A DNA stretch of 64,000 nt from Petunia secreta. Taxonomy: Eukaryota > Streptophyta > Magnoliopsida > Solanales > Solanaceae. The translations under genes and the position numbers were made by a program. Location of the stretch: the NCBI GenBank assembly GCA_029990175.1, contig JARKIP010000053.1, forward strand, positions 17,192,001 through 17,256,000, given 5' to 3'. The notes under the pieces are model-generated. The model did no database searches. It was not told the DNA's origin and worked only from the letters and a program-made list of their open reading frames with translations. Below are positions 23,101-33,610 of this stretch, one piece after another. The number at the start of each line of letters is the position of its first letter. Within the stretch, counting starts at the first letter, position 1.

Positions 23101-24132
23101 TAGACATAAGTGTAGACATCCCAGGATCCGTCATTGAGTTAACTTACACAGACGACAAGCACCATGAGGTCAACGTCACGGGATTGGTATGGAATTGGGG
23201 GCACCCAATCATTGAATACATGGATAAAAGAATACTCATAGAAGACAGAAAGGAAAGCAGAAGGTTGAGGGTTCAAGCAGCTTGTTATTTCCTGATCAAT
23301 GGGGAGTTGTATCGCCGGATGTTTAGTTGCCCTTTGGCTAAATGTCTAGGACCCTCTCAAGTAGATTGCCCTAAGAGAAATTCACGAGGGGCAATGCGGA
23401 AACCACTCCGATGAACGATATCTAGCTCACAATTAATTAGAGCGGGCTACTTCTAGCCGAATGGAAGATGAAACGAGCAAAAACGTCTGTGCATGTGACA
23501 GTTTCCAGCAATTTTTGCATATACTTCATCAGTCAGCGAAGCTGTTACATTTAGTAATAGCCCTTGACCTTTCATGAAATAAGGAATGAATATCATAGGG
23601 CCCATGCCTAAAGCACCCCGTGGTGTTAAATTCTTGCTTATCATGGCAAACTATTTCACTAAATGGGTTGAAGCGGCAACCTATGCTCGAATCTGGGAGC
23701 AGGAGGTGATACAGTTTTTATGGAGGAACGTCATGTGCCGCTTCGGCATCCCAACAGAAATCACATGCGACAATGGACCTCAATTCGTGGGCGACAAGAT
23801 CATCGCTTTCTGGAAGAATGGGAGATAAAGAGAAAAACCTCAACACCTTACCATCCTTCAGCCAATGGCCAAGCAGAGTCTTCAAACAAAACAATCATTG
23901 AAAGCTTGAAGAAGCGACTCAAGGAAGCCCAGAGAAAGTGGCCGGAGGAACTGCCAGGAGTTTTTTGGGCTTACCGCACTACATCCAAGGCCAGCATGGT
24001 GGAAACTCCACTCTTGTTAACATACGGGACGGAAGCAATGATCCTCTTAGAGATCAGAGAATCCAGCCTGCGACAGTCGTTTACCGAGGAAGAATTGAAC
24101 AACGTGGTTTTAAAAGCTTCACTCGACACCTT
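23064..24132 (+). pseudogene. Gypsy A integrase, 5' part
   Basis: After a broken zinc-binding region (REIHEG...GNHS is visible out of frame near 23372-23410), the catalytic core reads GMNIIGPMPKAPRG, CRFGIPTEITCDNGPQF and ANGQAESSNKTIIESL. The first catalytic residue is Asn where the family has Asp (GMDIIGP). The second Asp and the Glu are present. One frame change occurs near 23826. The coding text is cut at 24132 by element B and resumes at 35430. Confidence 0.8.
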
Positions 24133-25026
24133 TGTAGACAAGTAAATTTTATTGGATTTAAATCCATGAAATAATATGGCTATATGTTAAATCCAAGACA
24201 TATTAGTCCAAATAAGTGTTATGGGCTAATATAATTGGGCTAATTATTTAAATATAATAAAAGCCCAATCTTGAAAGGCTAGCCCAAATTAGCCTAAGGC
24301 CCAATGGACATAAGTTTTCCTAGAGGCCCAAAAATGTGCCACGTGACAAGTGACGTGGCGCCAAGTCAAATAAAATAGCCAATTGGGTCATGCCACACGA
24401 CAAATGATGTGGCAATCCAAGTCAAATCCCAAGACCAATAAAAATACGCCATGTGGACATGTGACATGTTATGGCCAATCAAATACGGCCTAGTCACTGC
24501 TTAAATCTGATTGGCCGGTCTACGGGCCAAGGCCCGTCAGGGTTTCTTGGTGGCTACTCCACCCCATATCTATATAAAGGGGTCAAATCTCTCATTTGAG
24601 AAGGGGAGAAATCAGAAGCAAGAATCCATAACAAGAAGCAAGAAATAGCTCGTGGATCAAAGCAAGAGATTTCTACAAAAGCTGCAAGCACTCAAATATT
24701 TCTCTACAAGTTCTAGAGATCAAGACGAAGATTCCAGATCAAGCTTCAAGCCCTTGAATCCAAGTACAAGTTCAAGATCAAGACCAAGACCAAGTTCAAG
24801 ATAAAGCTCCAAGCTCTTGAACTCATCAAGTCAAAGATCAAGATCAAGATCGAATCCAAATCCAAACTTCAAGATCAAGCTCAAAAGCCCTTGAAGTTAT
24901 AGTTTGAAAAGACGAATAAAAAGAATCATAGAGATTGTAACACTTATATTTTGATAAATAAAATATATTGTTGCACTATTTTCCTGTCTCGATATTTATT
25001 TTCTTGACGCGAATTTAGTTGTTACA
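24133..25026 (+). repeat. Gypsy B 5' LTR
   Basis: TGTAGACAAGTAAATTTTAT... to ...TTTAGTTGTTACA. TATA box TATATAAA at 24571-24578. From about 24720 to 24900 the transcribed part consists of degenerate CAAGATCAAG/CAAGTTCAAG repeats, and small changes in their number account for the length difference between the LTRs. Confidence 0.95.
24571..24578 (+). promoter_or_regulatory. Gypsy B LTR TATA box
   Basis: TATATAAA in CCCATATCTATATAAAGGGG; the same box is at 34968-34975 in the 3' LTR. Transcription would be expected to start about 30 bp downstream. Confidence 0.65.
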
Positions 25027-25050
25027 AATTCTAGCACGCCTAGTGGGACA
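25027..25050 (+). promoter_or_regulatory. Gypsy B primer-binding region
   Basis: ATTCTAGCACGCCTAGTGGG directly follows the LTR; CACGCCxAGTGGGAC-type text is common after LTRs of Tat-lineage elements. The exact tRNA is not determined. Confidence 0.5.
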
Positions 25051-25102
25051 ATCTCTACCTCTCATTTCAACTTTTCAACTCACACAGTTCAGCAACATTG
25101 AG

Positions 25103-25453
25103 ATGGCTTCCAAGAACACCAACTCAAAATCTGTCGTTGCAAAATCTGTCTGGCCTCATGACCTTGATGCCAATTCCAAGTTCTCTTCTGAGGTTCAAAG
25201 ATGCATGAATGCTACTAAGGAAAGCTTTGGACCAGTTACAAGAAACAAAGCAAACTTGATGGGACAACAAGCACGTCAAGTGCCGCCCGCATCAACTCCA
25301 ACTTTCGGTTCTTCATCTTTCAAAGGAGCAGGATCATCTACTGAGCCATTGGAAAAAGGGGAAAATATCGCTGAGATTGTTGAAAACACTTTGGCTCGGC
25401 TTAGGCTCTGCAGATCCAGAAGTCCAGCAACAAAGAAAGACGATGAAGTTTGA
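25103..25453 (+). pseudogene. Gypsy B gag, N-terminal part
   Basis: The frame starts MASKNTNSKSVVAKS and ends at a TGA at 25451, with a second in-frame stop (TAG) near 25493. The same frame then continues into the large gag-protease frame at 25550, so the two pieces were probably one gag gene. The rest is low-complexity Ser/Thr/Pro-rich protein, typical of the variable gag N-terminus. Confidence 0.6.
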
Positions 25454-25549
25454 AGCATTAGATCCTCTCCAACCACGCCGCGTGAGTCGTTCTAGTCAAA
25501 GATCAATCTATGGGAGAATCCATGTTATTCTCCATCATCTCCAACAGCA

Positions 25550-28048
25550 GTGCATGCCATGGCAACTAATACTTTAACAGTGGAGGAACAACTTGCAAAC
25601 TTGACAAAGGCGATTGATAGCTTATCAAACTATGTCAAGGATCAAGACGCTCGCATCAACAAGATGGAAAGCATGATGGAGGGAGAATCTAGCCATGCAC
25701 CAGGAAAACGTCCAGAAGTTCAAGAGGTGATTAATACTCCAGCTAAGCAAGTAACACCTGCTAAGGAAATCCAAGTTTCTGCTGATGGGGTGATTCAAAT
25801 TGACCAACTGAAGGAGTTCATTATGGGAATAATCAAGGATAAGTACGAGGTTTCTTCCAAGTCTTCTCTTGCATATGAAAAGCCATACACCGCAAGAATT
25901 GATAGCTTGAAGATGCCCATCGGTTATCAACCCCCAAAATTTCAGCAGTTCGATGGCAAAGGAAACCCAAAGCAGCATGTAGCGCACTTCGTTGAGACAT
26001 GCAACAATGCTGGAACCTACGGCGATTATCTCGTCAAGCAGTTCGTCCGTTCCCTCAAAGGGAATGCTTTCGATTGGTATACAGACCTTGAGTCTGGTTC
26101 AATTGATAGCTGGGAGCAGCTGGAACATGAGTTCCTCAATTGCTTTTACAGTACAAGGCATACCGTAAGCATGATAGAGCTTACAAACACGCAACAGCGA
26201 AAGGAAGAACCAGTCATTGACTTCATCAACCGATGGAGGAATGCAAGTCTCAACTGCAAAGATAGACTCAGTGAAGCTTCAGGAATTGAGATGTGCATTC
26301 AAGGTATGCATTGGGGGCTTCGCTACATCTTGCAAGGCATAAAGCCAAGGACTTTTGAAGTGTTGGCAACACGTGCTCATGATATGGAGCTAAGCATGGC
26401 CTCCACTGGAAAAGAAGGGCCACCAATCACTGAACCTCGCAAGGGAAAAGACAAGCAAGAAGTCAAGAGATGGAGCAAAGCGGTACCCAAGGTTGAAAGC
26501 AAAGAGTCCATGAATGTTGATGCCAAGCCTGTGAAGTTCACCACAAAGTTTAGCAAGAAACAAAGTGTGAAGACGACTTCTTTCAAGGATAAGACAGGTC
26601 GGAAATCAACTTTGAGAGAGATGCAAGATAGGGAATACCCATTCCTTGATTCTGATGTTCCTGCAATCTTCGATGAGCTTCTGGAACTAAAGCTCATTGA
26701 GCTACCAGAAATGAAGCGTCCTAATGAAGATGGAAGAACGAATGATCCAAACTACTGCAAGTACCATCCGCTTTTAGGTCACTCTCTTGAAAAATGTTTT
26801 GTCTTTAAGGATAAAGTCATGGAGTTGGCCGACAAAGGGGAGGTTATACTCAAAGATGAAAAGGAAAATGCAAACCAAGTTTCCATAACCTTTGGCTCAC
26901 AAGACCCTATTTCGATATGCAATTTCATTGAAGGATTCGAAGAGCAAGATGTCATGATCAAGTTTGGCGATTTCGAACCCGTTCCAGCAAAAGGATCATT
27001 TTCTCTCCCAAAGTTGTGTGAGCAAAGTATGAAGAAAGCATCGCTCGAGGAAGATGATGATGGTTGGACATTGGTGACTCGACGGAGGCGTCGTAAGGCA
27101 AGCCCACGAGACGAACCAGCTAAGAAGCCAATAAGGAAGAAAATGGTAAGGAATCCAAGGAAGCAGAAAGCAATCGGACGTCCACAAAAGGCAAAGGTGG
27201 AGGTTTACCATCACCAAAAGTCGCGTCAGCCAGTGACCCTAGAGGAGTTTCTACCAAGTTGGTTCCGCATGAAGATCCCTAAAGATGATACGAAGGCCTC
27301 ATGTTGTAATGCTGATAAAGTAGAGGAGAACAATGAAAGTCCAAAGCCATCTTCACCTGCGAAGTCAGAAAAACTCACTGAATCTACAGCCAGAGAAGCA
27401 AATACTTGTGAAGCAAAGATCACATTCACAAGTGATGATATCCTACTTGGGGAAGTCCCTCACAATCGTCCGTTGTTCATGGTTGGATATGTGAATGAAC
27501 AAAGAGTGAATAGAATCTTGATTGATGGAGGATCCGGAATCAACATTCTGCCTATTCACACAATGAACGAACTTGGCATCTCAAGAGAGGATTTGATTGA
27601 AAGCCGTTTGATGATCCATGGATTCAATCAAGGGGGGCAAAGGGCCATAGGTGCTACAAAAATAGACCTCACTATTGGAGAAATGACTTCAAGCGCATGG
27701 TTGCATGTGATCGATGCAAAGAATTCCTATAACATCTTGCTGGGAAGGCCATGGATACATGAGAATGAAGTCGTCCCATCCACTTATCACCAATGCCTTA
27801 AGTATCACGAAGATGGTATTGAGAAGAAAATTATTGCTGATGACAAGCCATTCACTGAATCTGAAGCGTACTGTGCTGACGCCAAATTTTACTTGAAGAA
27901 TATCATGAATGAAGTCAGGGTTGATAACATCGCTAAGACGTCGGATCCCAAGATTGCAATAAAGAAGGCTGAGATTGCAGCTGGGAAAGCAAAAGTTGTA
28001 GAGGATGAAGATAGAATCCACTCTATTCAAAGAAAACCATATAAGTAG
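25550..28048 (+). CDS. Gypsy B gag-protease polyprotein, 832 aa open segment
   Basis: Begins MHAMATNTLTVEEQLANL with a coiled-coil-like stretch (residues ~5-45). The retrotransposon gag domain spans about residues 120-290 (YQPPKFQQFDGKGNPKQHV; FVRSLKGNAFDWY; WEQLEHEFLNCFYS). A Cys/His knuckle-like CKYHPLLGHSLEKC follows at about residue 402. After a Lys/Arg-rich linker the aspartic protease has ILIDGGSGINIL, with D-G-G in place of the usual D-T/S-G, and ends NSYNILLGRPWIHE. The segment ends at a TAG, but homologous text continues in another frame from 28005, so a frame change near 28030 truncates it. It makes capsid and protease for virus-like particles in the family. Confidence 0.8.
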   Translation: MHAMATNTLTVEEQLANLTKAIDSLSNYVKDQDARINKMESMMEGESSHAPGKRPEVQEVINTPAKQVTPAKEIQVSADGVIQIDQLKEFIMGIIKDKYEVSSKSSLAYEKPYTARIDSLKMPIGYQPPKFQQFDGKGNPKQHVAHFVETCNNAGTYGDYLVKQFVRSLKGNAFDWYTDLESGSIDSWEQLEHEFLNCFYSTRHTVSMIELTNTQQRKEEPVIDFINRWRNASLNCKDRLSEASGIEMCIQGMHWGLRYILQGIKPRTFEVLATRAHDMELSMASTGKEGPPITEPRKGKDKQEVKRWSKAVPKVESKESMNVDAKPVKFTTKFSKKQSVKTTSFKDKTGRKSTLREMQDREYPFLDSDVPAIFDELLELKLIELPEMKRPNEDGRTNDPNYCKYHPLLGHSLEKCFVFKDKVMELADKGEVILKDEKENANQVSITFGSQDPISICNFIEGFEEQDVMIKFGDFEPVPAKGSFSLPKLCEQSMKKASLEEDDDGWTLVTRRRRRKASPRDEPAKKPIRKKMVRNPRKQKAIGRPQKAKVEVYHHQKSRQPVTLEEFLPSWFRMKIPKDDTKASCCNADKVEENNESPKPSSPAKSEKLTESTAREANTCEAKITFTSDDILLGEVPHNRPLFMVGYVNEQRVNRILIDGGSGINILPIHTMNELGISREDLIESRLMIHGFNQGGQRAIGATKIDLTIGEMTSSAWLHVIDAKNSYNILLGRPWIHENEVVPSTYHQCLKYHEDGIEKKIIADDKPFTESEAYCADAKFYLKNIMNEVRVDNIAKTSDPKIAIKKAEIAAGKAKVVEDEDRIHSIQRKPYK

Positions 28049-28595
28049 AATCCAATACTTTGCACCTTCAGGCAAAAAGACGGGATCTACGCTCCGCTAC
28101 GTCCCAAAACTGAAGGAGAAGAAAGACCAATCATCCAATATGCAAAGTGATGTGCTGAATGGATTAACCCTTCCTATCAAGCGGCTTGATGCCTTGAAGT
28201 TGTCCTCAAATTTGCTTGGAAAGTTTGTGGCCCGAAATCCGCCAGAGAATAGTGCACTCCCCACAAAGCGCACAAACGAGGGTTTTGATCCAAATGCTTA
28301 TAAACTATTTGCAAAGGCTGGGTATGATCCCAACAAACCATCTAAGTTAGGGAAGCTCCTACCAGAACGTTCAATGAAGAAATCACGTGAAGGCTTGGGC
28401 TTCGAAAAACCCGCGCCAGTTCGCATCTCTATAAGGAGGGTAAGCAGCAATTATGTCGGTGCTGAGGATGGGCCCGTTCCTTCGAACAAAAGAAAGTCTG
28501 TCTTTGATCGGCTCAGAGAACCAACTGCAAGAACTTCTGTCTTTGATAGATTGGGACCATTGAAGAAGAGGAACAAGCTCCAAAGGGTGATGTGA
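28005..28595 (+). pseudogene. Gypsy B protease-RT linker in shifted frame
   Basis: A continuous frame in +1 relative to gag contains FDPNAYKLFAKAGYDPNKPS and repeated SVFDRL boxes, which lie between protease and RT in Tat elements. It ends at TGA 28593-28595, after which the RT frame returns to the gag frame. Two opposite single-base indels would explain this. Confidence 0.6.
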
Positions 28596-29698
28596 AGGCG
28601 AAGATAACCATTTCTCCTAACGCCCTAAACTTTTCAAGAGATTGCCAAAGTATGATCCCTTCAAGGATGAAGTGTCAAGCAAAACTAGTAGTTTCATGTG
28701 GAGAAGTGTTAAAGGCAAAGACTCATACTATAATCCATACAAAGGAGCGTGAGGAAGACGAAGAAAGCGTAGGATCTTCATATTACATCGTCGCAGAAGA
28801 AGAACAGAATGCTTCATATCCAAATAATGGCAAGAATAAGTTGGAGGATATTTCTTGGTGTCACCACATATCTTTCAATGACGGAGATCTGCAGGAAGAT
28901 GAAGATGTTAAAGATGCTCCACCTGAACTTGAAGAAGGAGTGAAGACGACAATTGACGCATTGAAAGAGATCAACCTCGGCACAGATGAAGAACCAAGAC
29001 CCACCTATATAAGTGCTTTATTGATGAAGGATGAAGAAAGTGCCTATGTAGAGCTGTTGAATGAGTATAGAGATGTCTTTGCTTGGAGCTACAAAGAGAT
29101 GCCTGGTTTAGACCCCAAAGTAGCGGTCCATCATCTGGCGGTTAGAAATAGTGCTCGTCCTGTTAAGCAAAGCCAATGTTGCTTCAGGTCAGAGCTGGTA
29201 CCCTTGATCGAGAATGAAGTCAACAAGCTTATCGAGGCTGGTTTTATTCGGGAAGTCAAGTGTCCTACTTGGATTTCAAGCATAGTCCCTGTAAGGAAGA
29301 AAAATGGTCAAATTCGAGTTTGTGTTGATTTTAGAGATCTCAATAATGCATGTCCAAAGGATGAATTTCCGCTCCCCATTCCAGAACTCATGATTGATGC
29401 CACTACTGGATATGAGGCAATGTCCTTTATGGATGGCTCATCTGGCTATAACCAGATTCGTATGTCTCATAAGGATGAAGAACTCACAGCGTTTCGAACT
29501 CCTAAGGGAATTTACTGCTACAAGGTGATGCCATTTGGCCTGAAGAATGCTGGGGCTACCTATCAAAGAGCTATGAAAAATATCTTTGACAGCATGCTTC
29601 ACAAAAGTGTCGAGTGCTATGTTGATGACTTGGTAGTGAAATCAAGAAATAAGAAGGATCACCTACAGGAATTTAGAACGGTATTTGAATTGTTGTGA
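28592..29698 (+). pseudogene. Gypsy B reverse transcriptase, N-terminal and palm
   Basis: An acidic leader is followed by the RT domain from about residue 190: WISSIVPVRKKNGQIRVCVD, FRDLNNACPKDEFPLP, MSFMDGSSGYNQIRM, MPFGLKNAGATYQRAM and the catalytic ECYVDDLVVKS with both Asp present. It stops at TGA 29696-29698, inside the text FELL*RYQLRMNP. Family members have Arg or Lys there, so a CGA to TGA change is likely. The palm itself is intact. Confidence 0.88.
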
Positions 29699-30280
29699 AG
29701 ATACCAACTTCGGATGAATCCTTTAAAGTGCGCATTCGGAGTTACTTCTGGTAAATTCCTTGGTTTCATTGTTCGATACCGAGGGATTGAAATTGATCAA
29801 GCTAAAGTCGATGCGATTTTGAAGATGCCTGAGCCTAGAAATATTCATGAACTAAAGAGTCTACAAGGAACGTTGGCGTATCTTAGGAGATTCATTTCAA
29901 ATCTGGCCGGAAGATGTAAACCATTCAGTCGTCTTATGAAGAAAGGTGTCCCTTTCGAATGGGACCAAGCTTGTAGCAACGCATTCGAGAGCATCAAGTC
30001 GTACCTGATGAGACCTCCAGTTTTAGCTGCACCTATACCTAGAAAGCCGTTGATATTATATATCGCAGTGCAAGAAAGGTCTGTTGGGGCGCTTTTGGCT
30101 CAAGAGAATAGTGAAGGGAAAGAAAATTTCCTTTACTATTTAAGTAGGATGATGACACCAAATGAGTTGAAGTACTTGCCAATCGAAAAGTTGTGTTTGG
30201 CGCTAGTCTTCTCTATTCAAAAGTTGAAGCACTGCTTTCAAGCTCACGTCGTCCTACTCATTTCCAAAGCAATCCTATAA
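29699..30280 (+). pseudogene. Gypsy B RT thumb and first RNase H
   Basis: Same frame as the RT: MNPLKCAFGVTSGKFLGFIV, then LILYIAVQERSVGALLAQ (RNase H-like connection domain) and YLPIEKLCLALVF. A frame change near 30270 ends it; the continuation IKFVMSKPVLSDRLARWYLQ is in another frame from about 30275. Confidence 0.8.
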
Positions 30281-31004
30281 AATTTGTGATGTCGAAACCA
30301 GTCCTTAGTGATCGTTTGGCGAGATGGTACCTCCAGTTTCAACAATTTGAGATTGTGTACGTCCCTCAAAAAGCGGTGAAAGGACAAGTATTAGCAGACT
30401 TCTTGGCAGACCATCCGATACCTGATGATTGGGAGCTCACTGATAAATTACCTGATGAAGATGCAATGGTCATCGAAGTTCAACCATCGTTGAAGATGTA
30501 CTTCGACGGTGCTGCACGTCGTGATGGAGCTGGGGCTGGTGTGGTGTGGTTTTCGTAACTTCTGAAGGAGAAGTTTTCCCATATTCTTTCACGCTGACAC
30601 AACGTTGCTCTAATAACGTCGCAGAGTATCGAGCGCTCATACTTGGTCTCGAAATGGCAGTTGACATGAAGCAGTTACAGTTGCAAGTATATGGAGACTC
30701 TAAATTGGTAATCAATCAGCTTCTAGGTAGTTATGAGGTAAGGAAACCAGAGTTACAACCCTATAACAATTATACACAGAAGCTAATAGGATGGCTTGGG
30801 GATGTAACTCTCCAGCATGTACGGAGGAAGGAAAATAATAAAGCTGATGCCTTGGCGGCTTTGGCATCAACACTTGCCTTGCCTGAACAGACGCAAGTTA
30901 CTATCTGCCAAAGATGGGTAGTACCACTATTTGATGAAGGCGTGGATGGTGAAAATGAGCTTCAATATCTTGTTGCTGTTTCCGAGGCTAAGAAGGATGA
31001 CTGA
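30281..31004 (+). pseudogene. Gypsy B second (archaeal-type) RNase H
   Basis: VKGQVLADFLADHPIP leads to LKMYFDGAARRDGAGAG, with the first catalytic Asp. After a frame change near 30545, FVTSEGEVFPYSF, NNVAEYRALILGLEMA (Glu) and QLQVYGDSKLVINQL (Asp) follow, so the three catalytic positions are present across two frames. A TGA at 31002-31004 stands where Trp is expected (KKDD*RKPI), consistent with TGG to TGA. The frame continues directly into integrase. Confidence 0.8.
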
Positions 31005-32246
31005 CGGAAACCTATAATTGATTACCTCAGTCATGGAACCCTGCCAGAAAATCCGAGAAGAAGAAGCAAAATTCGTCGTAGAGCACCCCATTTCCTTTAC
31101 TACAAGGACAATCTATATAGAAGATCATTCGAGGGAGTACTTTTGCGATGTTTAGGAGATGATGAAACACTTCAAGCTCTGGAAGAAGCACACTCTGGGG
31201 TATGTGGATCACACCAGTCTGGGCCGAAGCTTCACTTCCATATAAAAAAGATGGGGTACTACTGGCCAACAATGGTAAAGGATTGCTTGGACCATGCTCG
31301 GAGATGCAAAGCTTGTCAGCTCCATGCAAACTTCATACATCAACCACCTGAAGTATTGCACCCAACAGTCGCGTCTTGGCCATTTGATGCTTGGGGACTA
31401 GACATTGTTGGACCATTGCCGAAGTCTTCTGAAGGACACGTGTTCATATTAGCTGCAACTGATTACTTCTCAAAATGGGCAGAAGCTATCGCTCTCAAGG
31501 AAGTAAAGAAGGAGAAGGTTGCAAACTTCATTCGAGTAAACATTATTTACCGCTTCGGTATCCCTCGTTATATAATAACGGATAATGGTAAGCCATTTGA
31601 TAATAGACTGATGAATAAAATATGTGATCTATTTGGCTTCAAGCATCACAAATCTTCCATGTACAATGCTGCCGCCAATGGCCTAGCCGAAGCATTCAAC
31701 AAGACCTTGTGCAATTTGCTTAATAAGGTTGTTTCCAAATCCAAGCGAGATTGGCATGAAAGGATGGAAGAAACTTTATGGGCGTATAGGACAACTCACC
31801 GCACACCAACGCAAGCAACTCCTTACTCGCTTGTTTATGGAGTTGAAGCTATGTTGCCACTGGAGCGTCAAATACCATCCTTGAGACTTGCTCTCCAAGA
31901 AGGGCTCACTGATGAAGAAAATGCTCGCTTACGCCTTGAAGAATTGGAGGCTCTCGATGAGAAAAGACTTGAAGCTCAACAAAGCCTTGAATGCTATCAA
32001 GCTCGCTTATCTCGTGCTTTCAATAAAAAGGTTCGCCCGAGATCTTTCCAGGTTGGTGATCAAGTTCTTCCAGTAAGAAGACCCATCATCACTTCTCATA
32101 AATCTGGGGGCAAGTTCACTGCAAAATGGGACGGACCGTATGTTGTGCAAGAAGTCTATTCAAGTGGTGCTTATAAGCTTATTGATGCTGAAGGAAAAAG
32201 ACTTGGTCCCATTAACGGGAAATTCTTGAAGAATTACTATCCTTGA
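31005..32246 (+). CDS. Gypsy B integrase (long open segment)
   Basis: An uninterrupted frame, in phase with the RNase H upstream. It has the zinc-binding H-H-C-C (EEAHSGVCGSHQSG; RRCKACQLHA), then the D-D-E core: WGLDIVGPLPKSSEGH, IITDNGKPFDNRL and AANGLAEAFNKTLCNLL, with all three acidic residues. The C-terminal part contains FQVGDQVLPVRR, KWDGPYVVQEVYSSGAYKL and ends NGKFLKNYYP. No chromodomain follows, which fits Tat rather than chromoviruses. In the family this enzyme joins the cDNA to the chromosome. It looks competent but depends on an upstream polyprotein that is broken. Confidence 0.85.
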   Translation, partial: RKPIIDYLSHGTLPENPRRRSKIRRRAPHFLYYKDNLYRRSFEGVLLRCLGDDETLQALEEAHSGVCGSHQSGPKLHFHIKKMGYYWPTMVKDCLDHARRCKACQLHANFIHQPPEVLHPTVASWPFDAWGLDIVGPLPKSSEGHVFILAATDYFSKWAEAIALKEVKKEKVANFIRVNIIYRFGIPRYIITDNGKPFDNRLMNKICDLFGFKHHKSSMYNAAANGLAEAFNKTLCNLLNKVVSKSKRDWHERMEETLWAYRTTHRTPTQATPYSLVYGVEAMLPLERQIPSLRLALQEGLTDEENARLRLEELEALDEKRLEAQQSLECYQARLSRAFNKKVRPRSFQVGDQVLPVRRPIITSHKSGGKFTAKWDGPYVVQEVYSSGAYKLIDAEGKRLGPINGKFLKNYYP

Positions 32247-32253
32247 AGTTGAA

Positions 32254-32440
32254 ATGCTCCTCAACGCACGAGCCTAAACTGCAAGTTGACATGCTCCTCG
32301 ACGCACGAGCCTAAACTGCAAGTTCATATGCTCCTCGACGCACGAGCCTAAACTGCAAGTTGACACGCTCCTAGACGCACGAGCTTAAACTGCAAATCGC
32401 CACGCTCCTTTGATGCACGAGCATAAACTGCATAAAACTC
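32254..32440 (+). repeat. 37-bp tandem repeat, five units, in Gypsy B 3' region
   Basis: Units start at 32254, 32291, 32328, 32365 and 32402, an exact 37-bp spacing, each reading ATGCTCCTCGACGCACGAGC then CTAAACTGCAAGTTGAC. The last unit is degenerate. Confidence 0.92.
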
Positions 32441-32799
32441 CTGGCCCGCAAGAGTCTAAACTGTGCACGGCCTAAAAAAAAAAAAGAGTCCGCTAGGTTG
32501 AAAACCCGAAAGAGGCGGCCTAGGCAAAAGTTAGGACCAAAAAAAAAAAAAAAGATATAACACTTCTTTTATTATGAACTACGTAATGACTTGATCCTCT
32601 TCATCGAGGTACGTAGGCAGCTTAGAGCTCAAATTCTAAGTTCAGTCGCCCAAAAAGAAGAAAAGTTCTTTTCCCTGTCAAGTTTCACATTGTTATTTAT
32701 AGATCAAGTTTAAATTGTTAAAGCTTGCAACCTAGAGAGAAAACGTGATTACCTGCCAAGGTGTTTCAATTTTTGAGTATTACTATTCTTGGAAAACTT

Positions 32800-33290
32800 G
32801 AAAGACTCAAACTTGAGCCTTCAAATTTTCCAAAGTCTTCAGGCTACCAAGTCTTCATCTTGGAGTCTTCGAATTCGTCAAGTCTTCAAGTGTGAGCCTT
32901 CAAATTCGCCAAGTGTTCAAGCTGGAGTCTCCAAATTCTCCAAGTCTTTAAGCTAGATTATTCAATTTCGCCAAGTGTTCAAGTTGGAGTCTCCAAATTC
33001 TCCAAGTCTTCAAGCTGATGACTTCAAATATATGTCAAGTCTTCAAGTTGGGGTCTTCAAGTTTACCAAGTCTTCAAGTGGGATCTTCAAATTTGACAAT
33101 CTTTCAAGTTAAGGTCTTCGACTCTTCCAAGTTTGACAAAGTCTACAGGTTGATGTCTTCAAGTCCATCGGTCGTCAAGTCAATGTCATTCAGGTACGGA
33201 AAGTCTTCAAAGTTGAAGTATTTAATTTAAAGAGCCTTCGAGTTTATCGAGTCTTGTGATGGGGTTTTCATATTCGCCGGTCTTCAAGTT
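32800..33290 (+). repeat. Degenerate ~30-40 bp tandem repeats (CAAGTCTTCAAG...)
   Basis: Repeated words TTCAAATTCNCCAAGTCTTC and AAGTTGGAGTC recur irregularly across nearly 500 bp. They are part of the noncoding 3' region of Gypsy B. Confidence 0.8.
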
Positions 33291-33305
33291 GCTCTTCCAA
33301 ATGGC

Positions 33306-33610
33306 TTCTTCCATGGGATTGTCATCGTTAAAGTGGGAGTGCGTTGCCACCCCAATCACCTTAAATTTGACTTTCCCATGAGTATCGCTCCAAATAAGTC
33401 TTCCATGGGATTGTCGTCGTTAAAGTGGGAGTGCGTTGCCACTCCAATCACCTTAAACTTGACTTTCCCATGAGTATCACTCCAAATAAGTCTTTCATGG
33501 GATTGTCGTCGTTAAAGTGGGGATGCGTTGCCACCCCAATCACCTTAAACTTGACGTTCCCATGAGTATCGCTTCCAAATAAGTCTTTAATGGGTTGTCC
33601 TCGTTAAAGT
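33306..33610 (+). repeat. 92-bp tandem repeat, three and a half units, in Gypsy B 3' region
   Basis: The word CATGGGATTGTCGTCGTTAA repeats at 92-bp steps (first bases of CCATGGG at 33311, 33403, 33495 and a partial unit near 33588). Each unit also contains GTGCGTTGCCACCCCAATCA. Confidence 0.9.

Noticed and set aside
32254..33610. CRISPR-like regular repeats
   Set aside because: Units are directly adjacent with no unique spacers, in a plant retrotransposon; these are ordinary tandem repeats.
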